DNA of 64,000 nt from the NCBI RefSeq assembly GCF_959029255.1, contig NZ_CAUFUE010000023.1, forward strand, positions 26,592 to 90,591. The letters run 5' to 3'. Numbering within the stretch: the first letter of the stretch is position 1; every line of letters starts with the position of its first letter. Source of the DNA: an uncultured Bacteroides sp. (GTDB taxonomy: Bacteria; Bacteroidota; Bacteroidia; Bacteroidales; Bacteroidaceae). The notes beneath the pieces were generated by a model. That model did no database searches and was not told the DNA's origin. It saw only the letters and a list, made by a program, of their open reading frames with translations. The translations under genes were made by a program, and so were the position numbers. Shown one piece after another: positions 36,672-46,448 of the stretch.

Positions 36672-37007
36672 ATACTTTTCAAATAAAGATTAAACAAAGA
36701 CAACATTGTTTTTGCGGGTGGCTAAGTTCTGAATTAATCTTTTATATAACAAAAAAAGAAGTTAAAGTGTTTAGTGATTTTAGCGTATATTTGCTAAATG
36801 AAATCTTTGTTTGCAAAAGTGACGTTCTTATCGAGAATAAATCAAATATTTCATTTTGTCACAATAACTATTATATTATGTATATAATTGTTTTACGGTT
36901 AAAGTTTATTAACTTAGTGTAGGACTGTATTGCTTACAAAACAATTTATTCTACCTTTGGTTATTATTTAAAAGTATACTATAATCAACTGTTAATTAAT
37001 ATATATT
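36672..37007. other. Divergent control region of dcuB-ansB-porin and aspA
   Basis: AT-rich, no genes. It contains the aspA promoter at its right end. No clear TAnnTTTG box faces dcuB, so that promoter may depend on an activator. Confidence 0.6.
36930..36959 (+). promoter_or_regulatory. Promoter of aspA
   Basis: TTG at 36930-36932, 19-bp spacer, TACCTTTG at 36952-36959, 48 bp before the ATG. Confidence 0.8.
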
Positions 37008-38441
37008 ATGGAAGAGAACTTATTAAAAGGAACTCGTATAGAGAGTGACTTAATCGGTAGCCGTGAAATACCCGAAGCTGCTATGTACGGAGTACAAACC
37101 CTCAGAGGTATCGAGAATTTTCGTATTAGTAAATTTCATCTAAACGAATATCCGTTATTCATCAATGCTCTGGCCATTACCAAAATGGGAGCAGCTATTG
37201 CAAACTTCAATCTCGGGTTGCTTTCCGAAACTCAGGCAGATGCCATCCTAAAAGCTTGTAAAGAAATACTTGACGGCAAACATCACGAACAGTTCCCGGT
37301 AGACATGATTCAAGGAGGAGCCGGAACTACTACCAACATGAATGCCAATGAAGTAATTGCCAATCGTGCTCTCGAACTTTTGGGACATAAACGTGGTGAA
37401 TATCAATATTGTTCACCCAATGACCATGTAAACCGTTCTCAGTCTACAAACGATGCATATCCTACTGCTATACATATAGGAATGTATTATACTCATCTTA
37501 AACTGGTGAAACATTTTGAGGTACTGATTGACGCGTTCCAGCGTAAAGCGGAAGAGTTTAAGCATATCATCAAAATGGGGCGTACACAATTGGAAGATGC
37601 CGTGCCGATGACTCTCGGGCAGACATTCAATGGATTTGCAAGCATCCTGCGCGATGAAATAAAGAACCTCAACTTTGCGGCAGAGGAGTTTCTCACTGTC
37701 AATATGGGAGCTACCGCCATTGGTACAGGTATTACCGCAGAACCCGGATATGCCGAAAAGTGCGTGAAAGCTTTGAAGGAGATTACCGGACTGGAAATCA
37801 AGTTGTCCGATGATTTAGTGGGGGCTACTTCCGATACTTCTTGCCTTGTAGGTTACTCTTCAGCTATGCGAAGAGTTGCCGTGAAGATGAACAAGATATG
37901 TAATGACCTTCGTTTGCTTGCATCAGGTCCGCGTTGCGGATTGGGAGAAATCAATCTTCCCGCCATGCAGCCGGGCTCTTCCATTATGCCGGGTAAGGTA
38001 AATCCCGTCATCCCCGAAGTAATGAACCAGATAGATTACAAAGTAATCGGAAACGATCTCTGTGTAGCTATGAGCGGCGAAGCGGCACAAATGGAATTGA
38101 ATGCCATGGAACCTGTTATGGCGCAATGTTGTTTTGAGTCTGCCGATTTATTGATGAATGGCTTCGACACTTTGCGTACTCTCTGCATTGACGGTATCAC
38201 TGCCAATGAAGAAGTTTGCCGCCGTCATGTTCATGACAGCATCGGCGTAGTCACAGCGCTCAATCCTGTTATTGGTTACAAGAATTCTACTAAGATTGCC
38301 AAGGAAGCGCTTGAAACCGGTAGGGGTGTTTACGAGCTGGTTTTGGAACATAACATCCTTTCCAAAGAAGATTTGGATACTATTTTGAAACCCGAGAACA
38401 TGATTAAGCCTGTAAAGTTGGATATAAAACCTAATATCTAA
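37008..38441 (+). CDS. aspA: Aspartate ammonia-lyase
   Basis: 477 residues, full length. The superfamily signature GSSIMPGKVNP with the catalytic Ser loop is present, as are GGAGTTTNMNANEV and the aspartase-type N-terminus. It splits aspartate into fumarate and ammonia in the cytoplasm, feeding the fumarate to fumarate reductase. It is divergent from dcuB-ansB-porin, giving a complete route from asparagine to fumarate. Confidence 0.96.
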   Translation: MEENLLKGTRIESDLIGSREIPEAAMYGVQTLRGIENFRISKFHLNEYPLFINALAITKMGAAIANFNLGLLSETQADAILKACKEILDGKHHEQFPVDMIQGGAGTTTNMNANEVIANRALELLGHKRGEYQYCSPNDHVNRSQSTNDAYPTAIHIGMYYTHLKLVKHFEVLIDAFQRKAEEFKHIIKMGRTQLEDAVPMTLGQTFNGFASILRDEIKNLNFAAEEFLTVNMGATAIGTGITAEPGYAEKCVKALKEITGLEIKLSDDLVGATSDTSCLVGYSSAMRRVAVKMNKICNDLRLLASGPRCGLGEINLPAMQPGSSIMPGKVNPVIPEVMNQIDYKVIGNDLCVAMSGEAAQMELNAMEPVMAQCCFESADLLMNGFDTLRTLCIDGITANEEVCRRHVHDSIGVVTALNPVIGYKNSTKIAKEALETGRGVYELVLEHNILSKEDLDTILKPENMIKPVKLDIKPNI

Positions 38442-38460
38442 GTATTTAATAAGGAGAAAG

Positions 38461-38485
38461 AAAGGGCCGTAAAGGCCCTTTTTTT
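38461..38485 (+). terminator. Intrinsic terminator of aspA
   Basis: AAGGGCC/GGCCCTT hairpin with a 4-5 nt loop followed by seven T, 20 bp past the stop. Confidence 0.93.
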
Positions 38486-38593
38486 GTAGGTAAGCAAGTT
38501 AAATATTTGCAAAGTGTTTATCCTCCATTTGTTTTGTTACACCTAATTAGTTTCTTTTGCGTTATAAAAATAAACCATTAAAGATTGAATAAG

Positions 38594-39121
38594 ATGAAAC
38601 AAATCCGGTTATTAGTATGCTGCCTGTTTATATTGTGTAGCATGGCAGTGATGGCTCAGGAAGCAGATGACACAGGTTATATTGTAAAAGTAGGGCAGAT
38701 GGCTCCCGATTTTACCGTAAAGTTGACTGACGGTAAGACAGTCAAACTTTCCGACCTTCGTGGAAAAGTAGTGATGTTGCAATTCACTGCCAGTTGGTGT
38801 GGCGTTTGCCGAAAAGAGATGCCTTTTATTGAAAAAGATATATGGCAGAAGCATAAATCCAATCCGAATTTCGCCTTGATTGGGATTGACCGCGATGAGC
38901 CATTGGATAAAGTTATCGCCTTTGGTAAATCTACCGGTGTCACCTATCCTTTGGGGCTGGATCCCGGAGCGGATATTTTTGCCAAATATGCATTGCGCCA
39001 AGCAGGTATCACCCGGAACGTATTGATTGACAAAGAAGGGTGCATTGTTTTCCTCACCCGCTTATATAACCCCGAAGAATTTGCAGCTTTGGTTAAGAAG
39101 ATTGATGAAATGCTGAAGTGA
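38594..39121 (+). CDS. Periplasmic TlpA/ResA-like thioredoxin
   Basis: 175 residues from the ATG of MKQIRLL; a TTG nine bases earlier is in frame but less likely. Signal peptide to about 21 (VMAQ). The redox motif WCGVC (Cys69, Cys72) lies in a TlpA/AhpC-type fold (GQMAPDFTVKLTDGKTVKL). It reduces or isomerises exported proteins; the partner is unknown. It stands alone between the aspA terminator and the convergent fimbrial-locus end. Confidence 0.88.
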   Translation: MKQIRLLVCCLFILCSMAVMAQEADDTGYIVKVGQMAPDFTVKLTDGKTVKLSDLRGKVVMLQFTASWCGVCRKEMPFIEKDIWQKHKSNPNFALIGIDRDEPLDKVIAFGKSTGVTYPLGLDPGADIFAKYALRQAGITRNVLIDKEGCIVFLTRLYNPEEFAALVKKIDEMLK

Positions 39122-39125
39122 AACA

Positions 39126-39148
39126 AGCTTCTCTTAAAATGAGAAGCT
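39126..39148. terminator. Bidirectional hairpin overlapping the end of the triple-barrel gene
   Basis: AGCTTCTC (39126-39133) and GAGAAGCT (39141-39148). It contains the stop codon and last codons of the minus-strand gene and lies 5 bp beyond the stop of the plus-strand thioredoxin gene. Confidence 0.6.
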
Positions 39149-41071
39149 CGTTCCTGCCCGTAGTGACATCATCATGTCCGTACCTTGTATGGTGCTTTGC
39201 ATCAACATTTTTTTGCCATAAATGCGTATTAGAGGTTCAAGGAAGACCTTGAAACGGGAGCTGACTTTGTAAGAAGCCTGTACTCCCAACTCCCCACCTA
39301 TGAACAATTTGTTTTTATTCATGTCTTCGTCAGACACTTCGTCTGACGGAGCTAATCTCATGGAAGCCACCAAACCCGCCAACAGTTGCACATCATATTT
39401 CCGTTCGGCGTCAAACCCCATCATCAGGTTGCTTAAATTCAACAGGTAGTCCACGCTACCGCTTGCCATGTTGTAACTGACCGCCCCTCCCTTCATGTCT
39501 ACAGACAACGGGCTGAAATCCAATGATACCCGTGCTGATGAAATGGGAGTGAGTACGCGTCCTGCCGCCAGCATTGCCTGATAGTTGAAATGCCGCTTCA
39601 GTTCGTAGCGTTTGGGTTCCAACGGAATGGCAAAGCCCACTGCGCCACTGGCGAAGAAAGAAGGCTTAAAGTCTTCCAAAGATAACGAACGAGCCATCCG
39701 GTTTTCTTCATTCGACCTGCGTATTTCAATACCTATATTGATATTGAATAAGTTATCCGTATATTTCTTTGCCAGATATCTGTTCTCTACTTTTTCATTG
39801 GTCTTCAAAGAGTACGAAGCCATTGTAGTGCGCGGTTCTATAAATAATGATATATCGTCAAAGAGCTTGTACTTCAACTGTACGCCACCCGTAATTCCCG
39901 TGTATCCTCCTTTGGCGGGATGATAACCGCTTTCTTTTCTGATAAGTCCCAATTCCCCGCCAGCCAGCAGATTTACAGAGAACTTAGGGTCAGTCTGGTG
40001 TCCGTTGAAGAAATACGTAGCGTCCAGCATACCCTCCAGGCGTCCCCCCAGATATGTTGACATTTCATAAAACTCTTCCTGGGCGCTGGTTTCCGTTTCC
40101 GCTATTACTTTCTTGTGCCATGTGTCAGCCGATTTAAATCCGGACAGCCTTAGGCCGAATGCCGGTATCAACCACTTTCCCGCCGACAGGCTGAAATGCG
40201 GCCCGATGGAATTTGTCAATCCTATTTCGTCAGTCAAGCGTGATGCTTGGATTTGTCCACCGGCAGCAAAACTGATAAATGTGTTATCCAGAAACTTATC
40301 TCCGTCAAGCGTCCTCATTTTTCCGAAAGGCTTCCACGCCTTGAAACGGTAGTTCATGCCCACTATGGCACCGTATGTCATATCATATTTGTGCCAGTTC
40401 TTTTGGAAAGAGTGGTCTATTCCGTCGCTTAAGATGCTGAAACGCGGTTCTATAAAAAAGTCCACTTGCGCGGTGGGGTGTAGTTTCAGTTGTACGCCCA
40501 GGTGCAATTCACCCACATGTTCCGCATTGCCCGCCAGCGAGGAATATTGATAGCCTACACCAGCCACGGTCAGGAATTCAAAAAGGCGTCCGGGGTTATA
40601 GCCACTCGTATAAGTAGTCACGTTCAGCAAGTAGTCCAGTTGCAAGCCGAACCGCTTCAATGTTTCATTATCCACTTTCCGTGCTAAGTTTCCGGCAATC
40701 AATGATGCCCTCACGGTGTGTGAAGGTGCAAACTGCCAGTTGGCTGCAATTCCTCCTATAGGCCCTGTACTGAAGTCGGCGCTTCCGCGTGGCACCATTT
40801 TGTTCATTCCCCCGAACAGGGAGATATAGATATTGTTTTTCCATAACGTGTCAAAAGGTACGGCATCAGGATGGCGATAACGTTTGGAAAATATTTGTTT
40901 CGTGGCATCAAAGCCGGTATTTTGGGTGGTCGTACTGTCTTGCGGTTGTACAGGCTGTGTTTCCTGGATTTTCTGTTTATCCTGCTTCACCGGTTCTTGG
41001 GGCTGTTGCGCCATGGCAGTCATAATTCCTGTCAGCAACATTCCCCCCAGTAGTATGATTGATTTTCTCAT
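39134..41071 (-). CDS. Outer-membrane protein with three tandem barrel-like modules
   Basis: 645 residues with a signal peptide to about 21 and a Gln/Pro-rich linker. Three related modules follow at about 81-243, 263-451 and 470-645. Each carries a late strand pair of the form GVQ(L/A)xxxxxxxxxxFFxEPR (192-210, 396-414, 596-613), and the protein ends in Phe. This suggests one gene made by two internal duplications. It is the last gene of the fimbrial operon, 26 bp after the OmpA-like gene. A role in export or anchoring of fimbriae is inferred from position only. No named family is recognised beyond outer-membrane barrel. Confidence 0.75.
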   Translation of the reverse strand: MRKSIILLGGMLLTGIMTAMAQQPQEPVKQDKQKIQETQPVQPQDSTTTQNTGFDATKQIFSKRYRHPDAVPFDTLWKNNIYISLFGGMNKMVPRGSADFSTGPIGGIAANWQFAPSHTVRASLIAGNLARKVDNETLKRFGLQLDYLLNVTTYTSGYNPGRLFEFLTVAGVGYQYSSLAGNAEHVGELHLGVQLKLHPTAQVDFFIEPRFSILSDGIDHSFQKNWHKYDMTYGAIVGMNYRFKAWKPFGKMRTLDGDKFLDNTFISFAAGGQIQASRLTDEIGLTNSIGPHFSLSAGKWLIPAFGLRLSGFKSADTWHKKVIAETETSAQEEFYEMSTYLGGRLEGMLDATYFFNGHQTDPKFSVNLLAGGELGLIRKESGYHPAKGGYTGITGGVQLKYKLFDDISLFIEPRTTMASYSLKTNEKVENRYLAKKYTDNLFNINIGIEIRRSNEENRMARSLSLEDFKPSFFASGAVGFAIPLEPKRYELKRHFNYQAMLAAGRVLTPISSARVSLDFSPLSVDMKGGAVSYNMASGSVDYLLNLSNLMMGFDAERKYDVQLLAGLVASMRLAPSDEVSDEDMNKNKLFIGGELGVQASYKVSSRFKVFLEPLIRIYGKKMLMQSTIQGTDMMMSLRAGTSFSF

Positions 41072-41097
41072 TATACCTTATACTTTATACTTTATCC

Positions 41098-43401
41098 CTA
41101 ATATAGCTTCCAATCTCCCTGTTCAAAATAGTCCATGAACTCCTTACTGATTTCGCCGTCGTTGGTGGCTATCTTGTGGTACTTCTTATCTTTCTGGATA
41201 ATGGCATCCAGGCGTACACACGCTTCGTCAAAATCCAGTGCATTATCGTAACTCCATTCGTATAGTTTCTTGTTTCTGATGAAAAGGACCAGTTTCAGAT
41301 ATTGCTTCAGTGAACTGTCAGGGATGGAATCCAATGCCGTTTCCGCTTCCCGGTTGTATGGATCTGTTTCCATAGCCATACACATAACCACATTGTTCAT
41401 GGGCGATGAGCTCTTCACCTGCTGAAAAACTTTTTTCCGTTCTTCCGATTCTTTTATGTTAGCCGCTCCCCGGTAATCATAATATCCACCCAGGCAGTTG
41501 GCGAAAGCCTTAATCATCTGGAAACGTTCCGTGTCAGGCAATTTGTCGGCCAGGATACTGGCTTCCTCAAAGTTATAAGCACGTATGTACATTGCCAGTT
41601 GGTTGGCTACGATAGTTTCAGGATTAACCTCCGTCTTTATCACACTGATACCATCATTGAACGTATCTATCATATTCACCTTACGGGTGATGTCTATCAG
41701 AGGTTTCAGCACACTTACGTCGAAAGTGTCACGTCGCAGCAGTGCCACGGCGAGGTTGTTGGCGGCAAGTATCCACGGCTTTTCCTTTCCTTTCAAGTCG
41801 TATGCCATGGTCTCTTTGTACGCGCGTCTGAATACCTTTTCCGCCTCTTTCGGGTCTTTCACCATCTGGAAGAGGTGCCAGTATTCGTAGCGTGTAAACG
41901 ACTTCTTGCCGTCCCGGTAGTCAGGGTCATTTTTGTAGCGATCCAGTATTTCGTCAGGATTCAGCTCACGGAATATCTCGTGCTTGTATTCATACTGAAC
42001 GGTACGCAGTTTGGGCAGTCGGTCTTTTATGATGGTAGCATAATAGGGCAGCCGGGATACGGCGGCGAATTGCGCATCAGGATTTTTGTATTTCTGTGTT
42101 ATTTCCCTGATGTCAGAGGCTTGGCTCGTCAAGCTGTCCTGTTCCAGCAAATCGGCTACTTTGTCCCAAGTAGCCACGCGTGTTTCGTTGGGATGTTTAA
42201 ATACACGTTTCCATTTTTCGGGTGGAATTACGGAAGTGATTTGTTGCAGGGCGTAGGCAGTACGTCTTCGGGCAAGTTCCAGGTTGCTGGCATAGCGTCC
42301 TTCGGGCGATGACACACCTGTAATTTTGAATTCTTTCAGAGTAGTTCCCTCTCCATTAACGATGTTCATCAGGTCATCTTGCAACTTGTGCATTTGGGCG
42401 ATGTTGGTAGAATCCTCTGGGTCAAGTTCCGCTTTACCCACAAGGAAAGTGAGGGATATGTTTCCGGCCGTGTTACGTCGTTCGCGCCGGGGAGTTTCTT
42501 TATATTTGTTGGGGTCTAGTTCAAAGTCGGGGAATGAAAATTCCAGGAATTGTAGAGGCCGTTTAATCTTGCAAGTGGTCAGTTTCCATTCATCCGTGTA
42601 AGTAGGGTGGGTATAGTCGGCAATGATAACCTTGGTAAGCACGCTGTATATTCGTCTTGGGTCGGGCACGGGTACCGAGTCTTTCACGGTCAGGTCGAAG
42701 CGCCCTTCGTCCAGTACGCGGCGTTGGCTGATGAATGGGGCAAGCTTGTCGTTCTTTATGTTGTACGCCATGCGGCGGTCTTGTGTCAGTCCGTATTCCT
42801 CGCCGTCTATCACGGTGGGTTCAATGTAGCTCACGGTATCTTCTGTGGTGCAGTCCACCACGTATGGCTGCATGATGAGCCGTCGGTTGGGCGCTCCGTA
42901 GTTACTGGGAATTCCGACGGAATTGTCCACGATGAGCTTGTTGCCTATAATTTTACCGGCTACAGGTTTGGGTTGCGGTTTCTTGCTTTCCGCCACCACC
43001 TCTACTTCGTCCAAGGCGATACCGCCGTCAATGGAGAGGTCGATAGTCTGTTTGTAGTTCACCTCTCTCAATTCGCTTTTCATGGCTACGCGGAAGATGA
43101 GTGCGCCGGTTTCAGCCACACGTATTTCGTAATATCCGTCAGCACCCGCCACTGCGTCGGCATCGGACATCATGGTACCTCCTCCGCCTTCCAGCTGCTT
43201 CAGGGCGTCGCGGGCGGCAGCCACCGTGTTGAAGGCGAACACGTATACCTTTTCGGTCACGGGGAACGGGCGTGCTTTCTTTTCGCCTTCGGGCAGGTTC
43301 AGCACTTTACCTGACACAATACTGATTTCTTGTGCCATCATCGTTTGAAGTGTTGTAAAAGCCATAGCTATACAAAACAGAATTTTACCCAATTCCTTCA
43401 T
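41098..43401 (-). CDS. OmpA-like outer-membrane/periplasmic protein of the fimbrial locus (DUF3868-like)
   Basis: 767 residues, signal peptide to about 23. N-terminal beta-rich region to about 300, followed by an OmpA-like domain (about 315-395: LTFLVGKAELDPED, ITGVSSPEGRYASNLELARRR) that should bind peptidoglycan. Tetratricopeptide-like helices continue to the C-terminus. This composition is usual for the large OmpA-type protein of Bacteroides fimbrial clusters, where it is thought to anchor the apparatus to the wall. Confidence 0.75.
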   Translation of the reverse strand: MKELGKILFCIAMAFTTLQTMMAQEISIVSGKVLNLPEGEKKARPFPVTEKVYVFAFNTVAAARDALKQLEGGGGTMMSDADAVAGADGYYEIRVAETGALIFRVAMKSELREVNYKQTIDLSIDGGIALDEVEVVAESKKPQPKPVAGKIIGNKLIVDNSVGIPSNYGAPNRRLIMQPYVVDCTTEDTVSYIEPTVIDGEEYGLTQDRRMAYNIKNDKLAPFISQRRVLDEGRFDLTVKDSVPVPDPRRIYSVLTKVIIADYTHPTYTDEWKLTTCKIKRPLQFLEFSFPDFELDPNKYKETPRRERRNTAGNISLTFLVGKAELDPEDSTNIAQMHKLQDDLMNIVNGEGTTLKEFKITGVSSPEGRYASNLELARRRTAYALQQITSVIPPEKWKRVFKHPNETRVATWDKVADLLEQDSLTSQASDIREITQKYKNPDAQFAAVSRLPYYATIIKDRLPKLRTVQYEYKHEIFRELNPDEILDRYKNDPDYRDGKKSFTRYEYWHLFQMVKDPKEAEKVFRRAYKETMAYDLKGKEKPWILAANNLAVALLRRDTFDVSVLKPLIDITRKVNMIDTFNDGISVIKTEVNPETIVANQLAMYIRAYNFEEASILADKLPDTERFQMIKAFANCLGGYYDYRGAANIKESEERKKVFQQVKSSSPMNNVVMCMAMETDPYNREAETALDSIPDSSLKQYLKLVLFIRNKKLYEWSYDNALDFDEACVRLDAIIQKDKKYHKIATNDGEISKEFMDYFEQGDWKLY

Positions 43402-43434
43402 ATCCTTTTTAAACTTTTATCTATTAATCCTGAA

Positions 43435-44013
43435 CTACTTGAATATATACGATATCGATATCCCCAACTTAATCGGCAGTAACTTGTATCCGTTGGCATT
43501 GGCTTGCGTTACGCCGTTTTCGGCGTAGTCGTCCATGTTGTCGTTCTTGTAATGCTGTTTCTGATTGAAGTATACGGCGCCGAAACCACCGTAGAACTCC
43601 ACGTTGAGGCGCTTGCTCAGGTTGAGCGCATAGCCGAAAGTAATGCCTGCGCCGAAAGCATCACCTTTATAAACTTGTTCTCCCCAAGCGATGTCGTAGG
43701 TGGTACCCAGGGCGGCTACTCCTACAAATTCACGGGTCATGGGGCGACCGTTGAACCAATAACGGTATTCGGGCTGGAAGCCCAGTATTTTGGCCTTGTT
43801 GCCATAGATGTTTACAGAGCCGAAAGCGGACAAGTCGATGCTGCTTCGTTCCCCCACAACGAATTCGCAACCCACGTTGGGTGCCATGGCGGCAAGCATC
43901 AGTCCGTTGGTTTTTACAGCTACTTGCTGGGCGTGCAGGGGGGGGATGCAGCAGAGCATCAGTAACAAGAGGAGTGCACTGCGCAATGGGAGAGTATGGG
44001 GTTGTTTCGGCAT
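43435..44013 (-). CDS. DUF3575 outer-membrane barrel protein (short)
   Basis: 192 residues, signal peptide to about 28 (LHAQQ). A small barrel of the DUF3575 family: VAVKTNGLMLAAMAPNVGCE, RYWFNGRPM, GDAFGAGITFGYALNLSKR. It resembles the N-terminal part of the 451-residue protein at the other end of the locus. DUF3575 genes travel with Bacteroidota fimbriae; their exact job is unknown. Confidence 0.82.
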   Translation of the reverse strand: MPKQPHTLPLRSALLLLLMLCCIPPLHAQQVAVKTNGLMLAAMAPNVGCEFVVGERSSIDLSAFGSVNIYGNKAKILGFQPEYRYWFNGRPMTREFVGVAALGTTYDIAWGEQVYKGDAFGAGITFGYALNLSKRLNVEFYGGFGAVYFNQKQHYKNDNMDDYAENGVTQANANGYKLLPIKLGISISYIFK

Positions 44014-44024
44014 GATGAAAATTG

Positions 44025-45104
44025 TTATTTGTTATAGTCAATAGGATATTCCTCTGAACTACTCCAGTCATCCAGTGAGGCTGAGGCAGAACTTTTCGGA
44101 TGAAAGTTAATAAGGACTCTGGTCTTTTTATTACTTTCAAGATCAATGCTGGGATTGGCTTCCCCGGCTTCATATACGGTGTAGTTGGCAGCTTCTGTGG
44201 AATCGCCCATCTTCACTGTCAGTTCTATGGCGGTTATGACATTCCTACCAGGCAGGGCGCTGTGGATAAACTGTGACGTTTGCTCGCTTGCCGGAGCGGT
44301 GCTAAGGGGAATACCCTCACCGAGTGTTTCAGTATAAGTTTCCGGCTGCACCTGAGCGGGGATAATATCTCCGGTGCGCAGGTTCATGTAGCCATGCAGT
44401 GATGTTCTGAACTTCACCGTGATGGCTTGCAGCGTATACTTTTCTTTCTCATCGTCGGTCATCACGAGGATTTGTAGTTGCGCCATGCGGTGCGTCAGGT
44501 CAAAGTGTGCCGTCCCCGGCTGTGTCGCTTCGCTATCTGCCGAACTCTTGCGCTCAATGGTAGCTGTTGTCATGTCGTGCAATGGGTCTACAGGGGCATC
44601 GGTCCATTCGCCGCCCTGGTTGCTCATGCCGCTTTTCACACGGATGCAAAGGTCGGTGGTCGGCGACTTAGGCCACGACAATATCCCGGAGTCGGCAGTA
44701 TAGGGACAATAAGCGTAGAGAAAGGCTTTTTCGCGACCGGCAGGGAAGTATATCTTCGCTGTGCTGCTGGTGAGTGAACCATTGCTGTTGTCATACTCCA
44801 AATTGTGGTTGCTCATATAGATACTGTCGCAGAATGATTCTTCTTCGCCTAACACTTCTTGTGTTTGTTTACCTTTGGCACCGTAAAGCCCTATTGTAGC
44901 CCCTACAAGCGACTCTTGAAAGTCTGTTCCCGCTCGGGTCACCACTGTGCTGACTTCCGCTACGCGGGCGCTTAGTAGAATCTCCACCGGCTCCTGCTCC
45001 CCATTGTCGGGGAGGGGAGTCAGTGAAGCTTCTTGTTCGCACCCTGCCAGCAGGGAGAGAAGCATAGTACTGAAGATATACAATATGTTTACTTGTTTAC
45101 TCAT
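44025..45104 (-). CDS. Fimbrillin-family lipoprotein
   Basis: 359 residues, lipobox LLAGC (Cys22). A fimbrillin-like two-domain beta-sandwich with the recurring RVAEVSTVVTRAGTDF segment containing the Arg used for maturation in this family, HRMAQLQILVMTDDE in the middle, and SLDDWSSSEEYPID near the end. Probably a structural or accessory subunit exported as a lipoprotein and cut by a gingipain-like protease before donor-strand assembly. It lies 24 bp after the 439-residue fimbrillin. Confidence 0.8.
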   Translation of the reverse strand: MSKQVNILYIFSTMLLSLLAGCEQEASLTPLPDNGEQEPVEILLSARVAEVSTVVTRAGTDFQESLVGATIGLYGAKGKQTQEVLGEEESFCDSIYMSNHNLEYDNSNGSLTSSTAKIYFPAGREKAFLYAYCPYTADSGILSWPKSPTTDLCIRVKSGMSNQGGEWTDAPVDPLHDMTTATIERKSSADSEATQPGTAHFDLTHRMAQLQILVMTDDEKEKYTLQAITVKFRTSLHGYMNLRTGDIIPAQVQPETYTETLGEGIPLSTAPASEQTSQFIHSALPGRNVITAIELTVKMGDSTEAANYTVYEAGEANPSIDLESNKKTRVLINFHPKSSASASLDDWSSSEEYPIDYNK

Positions 45105-45128
45105 TTATAAATCTTGTTCTGCTGAGGT

Positions 45129-46418
45129 TTACTCTACATCAATATTTACGTCACCTTTGTTAGTCCATTCAGTGAGCGAAGCGTCAGCTTCTACCTGTTG
45201 CATGGCGTAGATACCAATCTTTATGTTATAGCTGGAACCTGCTACAAAACCGTCATTGCCGTTGCTCAATGTCAAAGTTACGGTTTGCGCATTGGTTTCG
45301 TCTAATGCTCCGGTTGCACTACCTGCAAGTGGAGGTACTACCGTTAATTCCAATTGATAGCTATTAGCGGGTATCAGCATAAGATAACCGGCAACTTTGC
45401 CATCAGTCTTGGGTTGAAGATCATCTATTGAAACGTCATCGGTAAAGTTACTACTTGCGTCAATGCCCATCATCTTCAGGTCGGCGGTTGTTCCGCTTGC
45501 AGTGAGAGTACCGTCGAGAATATTCAGTGTCGGCGTACCTTGTGCTTTTATAGTTATGTTTCTTACTCGCATTTTTCCAGCTGCTGTCTTGTCGGCTGTT
45601 GATTGTTTTTCGGCGGGTACGACATAGAACTGTAATTGTGTGAGTTGGTGTGTGAAACAGATATTAGGAACCCACGGGTAGTTTTCTAAGGTATTTGGGC
45701 TGTTTAATTCACGGTGGTACTTTAACATACGGATGTACTTGGCATTATACCCATTGATAGCCGCTGTTGTGGGAGTACCACTTGTTTCGTAGATAGCACC
45801 GGCTGCAATAGTTTTAGCTTCTGCTTTGTTCCAGATGATATCTTGTGAACCATTGAAGTCTGTAAATATAACAGTGGCTCCGCTGGCTGTTGTAGTGGCT
45901 GTATTAGAGTCAAGATATGGTCCGTATCCATAAAACGTAAAGTTTTTGGTAGCTTGCATTGGATAATATTCTACACAGCCGGATGTCGTTCCTGCTTTGT
46001 CATAAAGGGAAATTTTGTAAGGAGCGGTTACGGCAGGAGTACCAGTGCTTGTATGGGATACATCTGCTCCGTCTGCTTCTGTACGTTCTGTGGTTGTCAC
46101 TAATGCTTTCCGGTTCTCAAGCAACAGATTACCTGTTGTGTTCCATGCACCCGTTGTGCTTGCAGCGTAGATACCTACCGTTGTTTTTCCGTTAGCGAAT
46201 GTGCTGTTTGTAAGCGGGGCACGTGTCACAGTCCCAACATTGGCAGAAGCGGTATAATCACCACCACCCAATTGGATAACTACTTGTCCGTCCGGACTAA
46301 CCCAATCGTCTTCGGTCACCTGTTGTTCCGGTTCTTCAACCACTGGGTCATCATTCTTAGAGCAGGCTGTTATCAATGTGGTGGCTGCCAATGCCCATAT
46401 CCATATATTCTTTTTCAT
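45129..46418 (-). CDS. Fimbrillin-family lipoprotein, candidate major subunit
   Basis: 429 residues from the ATG of MKKNIWIW; the frame starts 30 bp earlier. Lipobox ITAC (about Cys19). It has the TVTRAPL maturation segment, FTHQLTQLQFYVVPAEK, and a C-terminal SLTEWTNKGDVNIDVE, the recurring fimbrillin tail. A 311-bp gap with several hairpins precedes it, while other genes of the operon are tightly packed, so it may be expressed separately from the four genes upstream. Confidence 0.85.
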   Translation of the reverse strand: MKKNIWIWALAATTLITACSKNDDPVVEEPEQQVTEDDWVSPDGQVVIQLGGGDYTASANVGTVTRAPLTNSTFANGKTTVGIYAASTTGAWNTTGNLLLENRKALVTTTERTEADGADVSHTSTGTPAVTAPYKISLYDKAGTTSGCVEYYPMQATKNFTFYGYGPYLDSNTATTTASGATVIFTDFNGSQDIIWNKAEAKTIAAGAIYETSGTPTTAAINGYNAKYIRMLKYHRELNSPNTLENYPWVPNICFTHQLTQLQFYVVPAEKQSTADKTAAGKMRVRNITIKAQGTPTLNILDGTLTASGTTADLKMMGIDASSNFTDDVSIDDLQPKTDGKVAGYLMLIPANSYQLELTVVPPLAGSATGALDETNAQTVTLTLSNGNDGFVAGSSYNIKIGIYAMQQVEADASLTEWTNKGDVNIDVE

Positions 46419-46448
46419 AATTTTGAGTAATGAGTTCTTTTTAAACAT

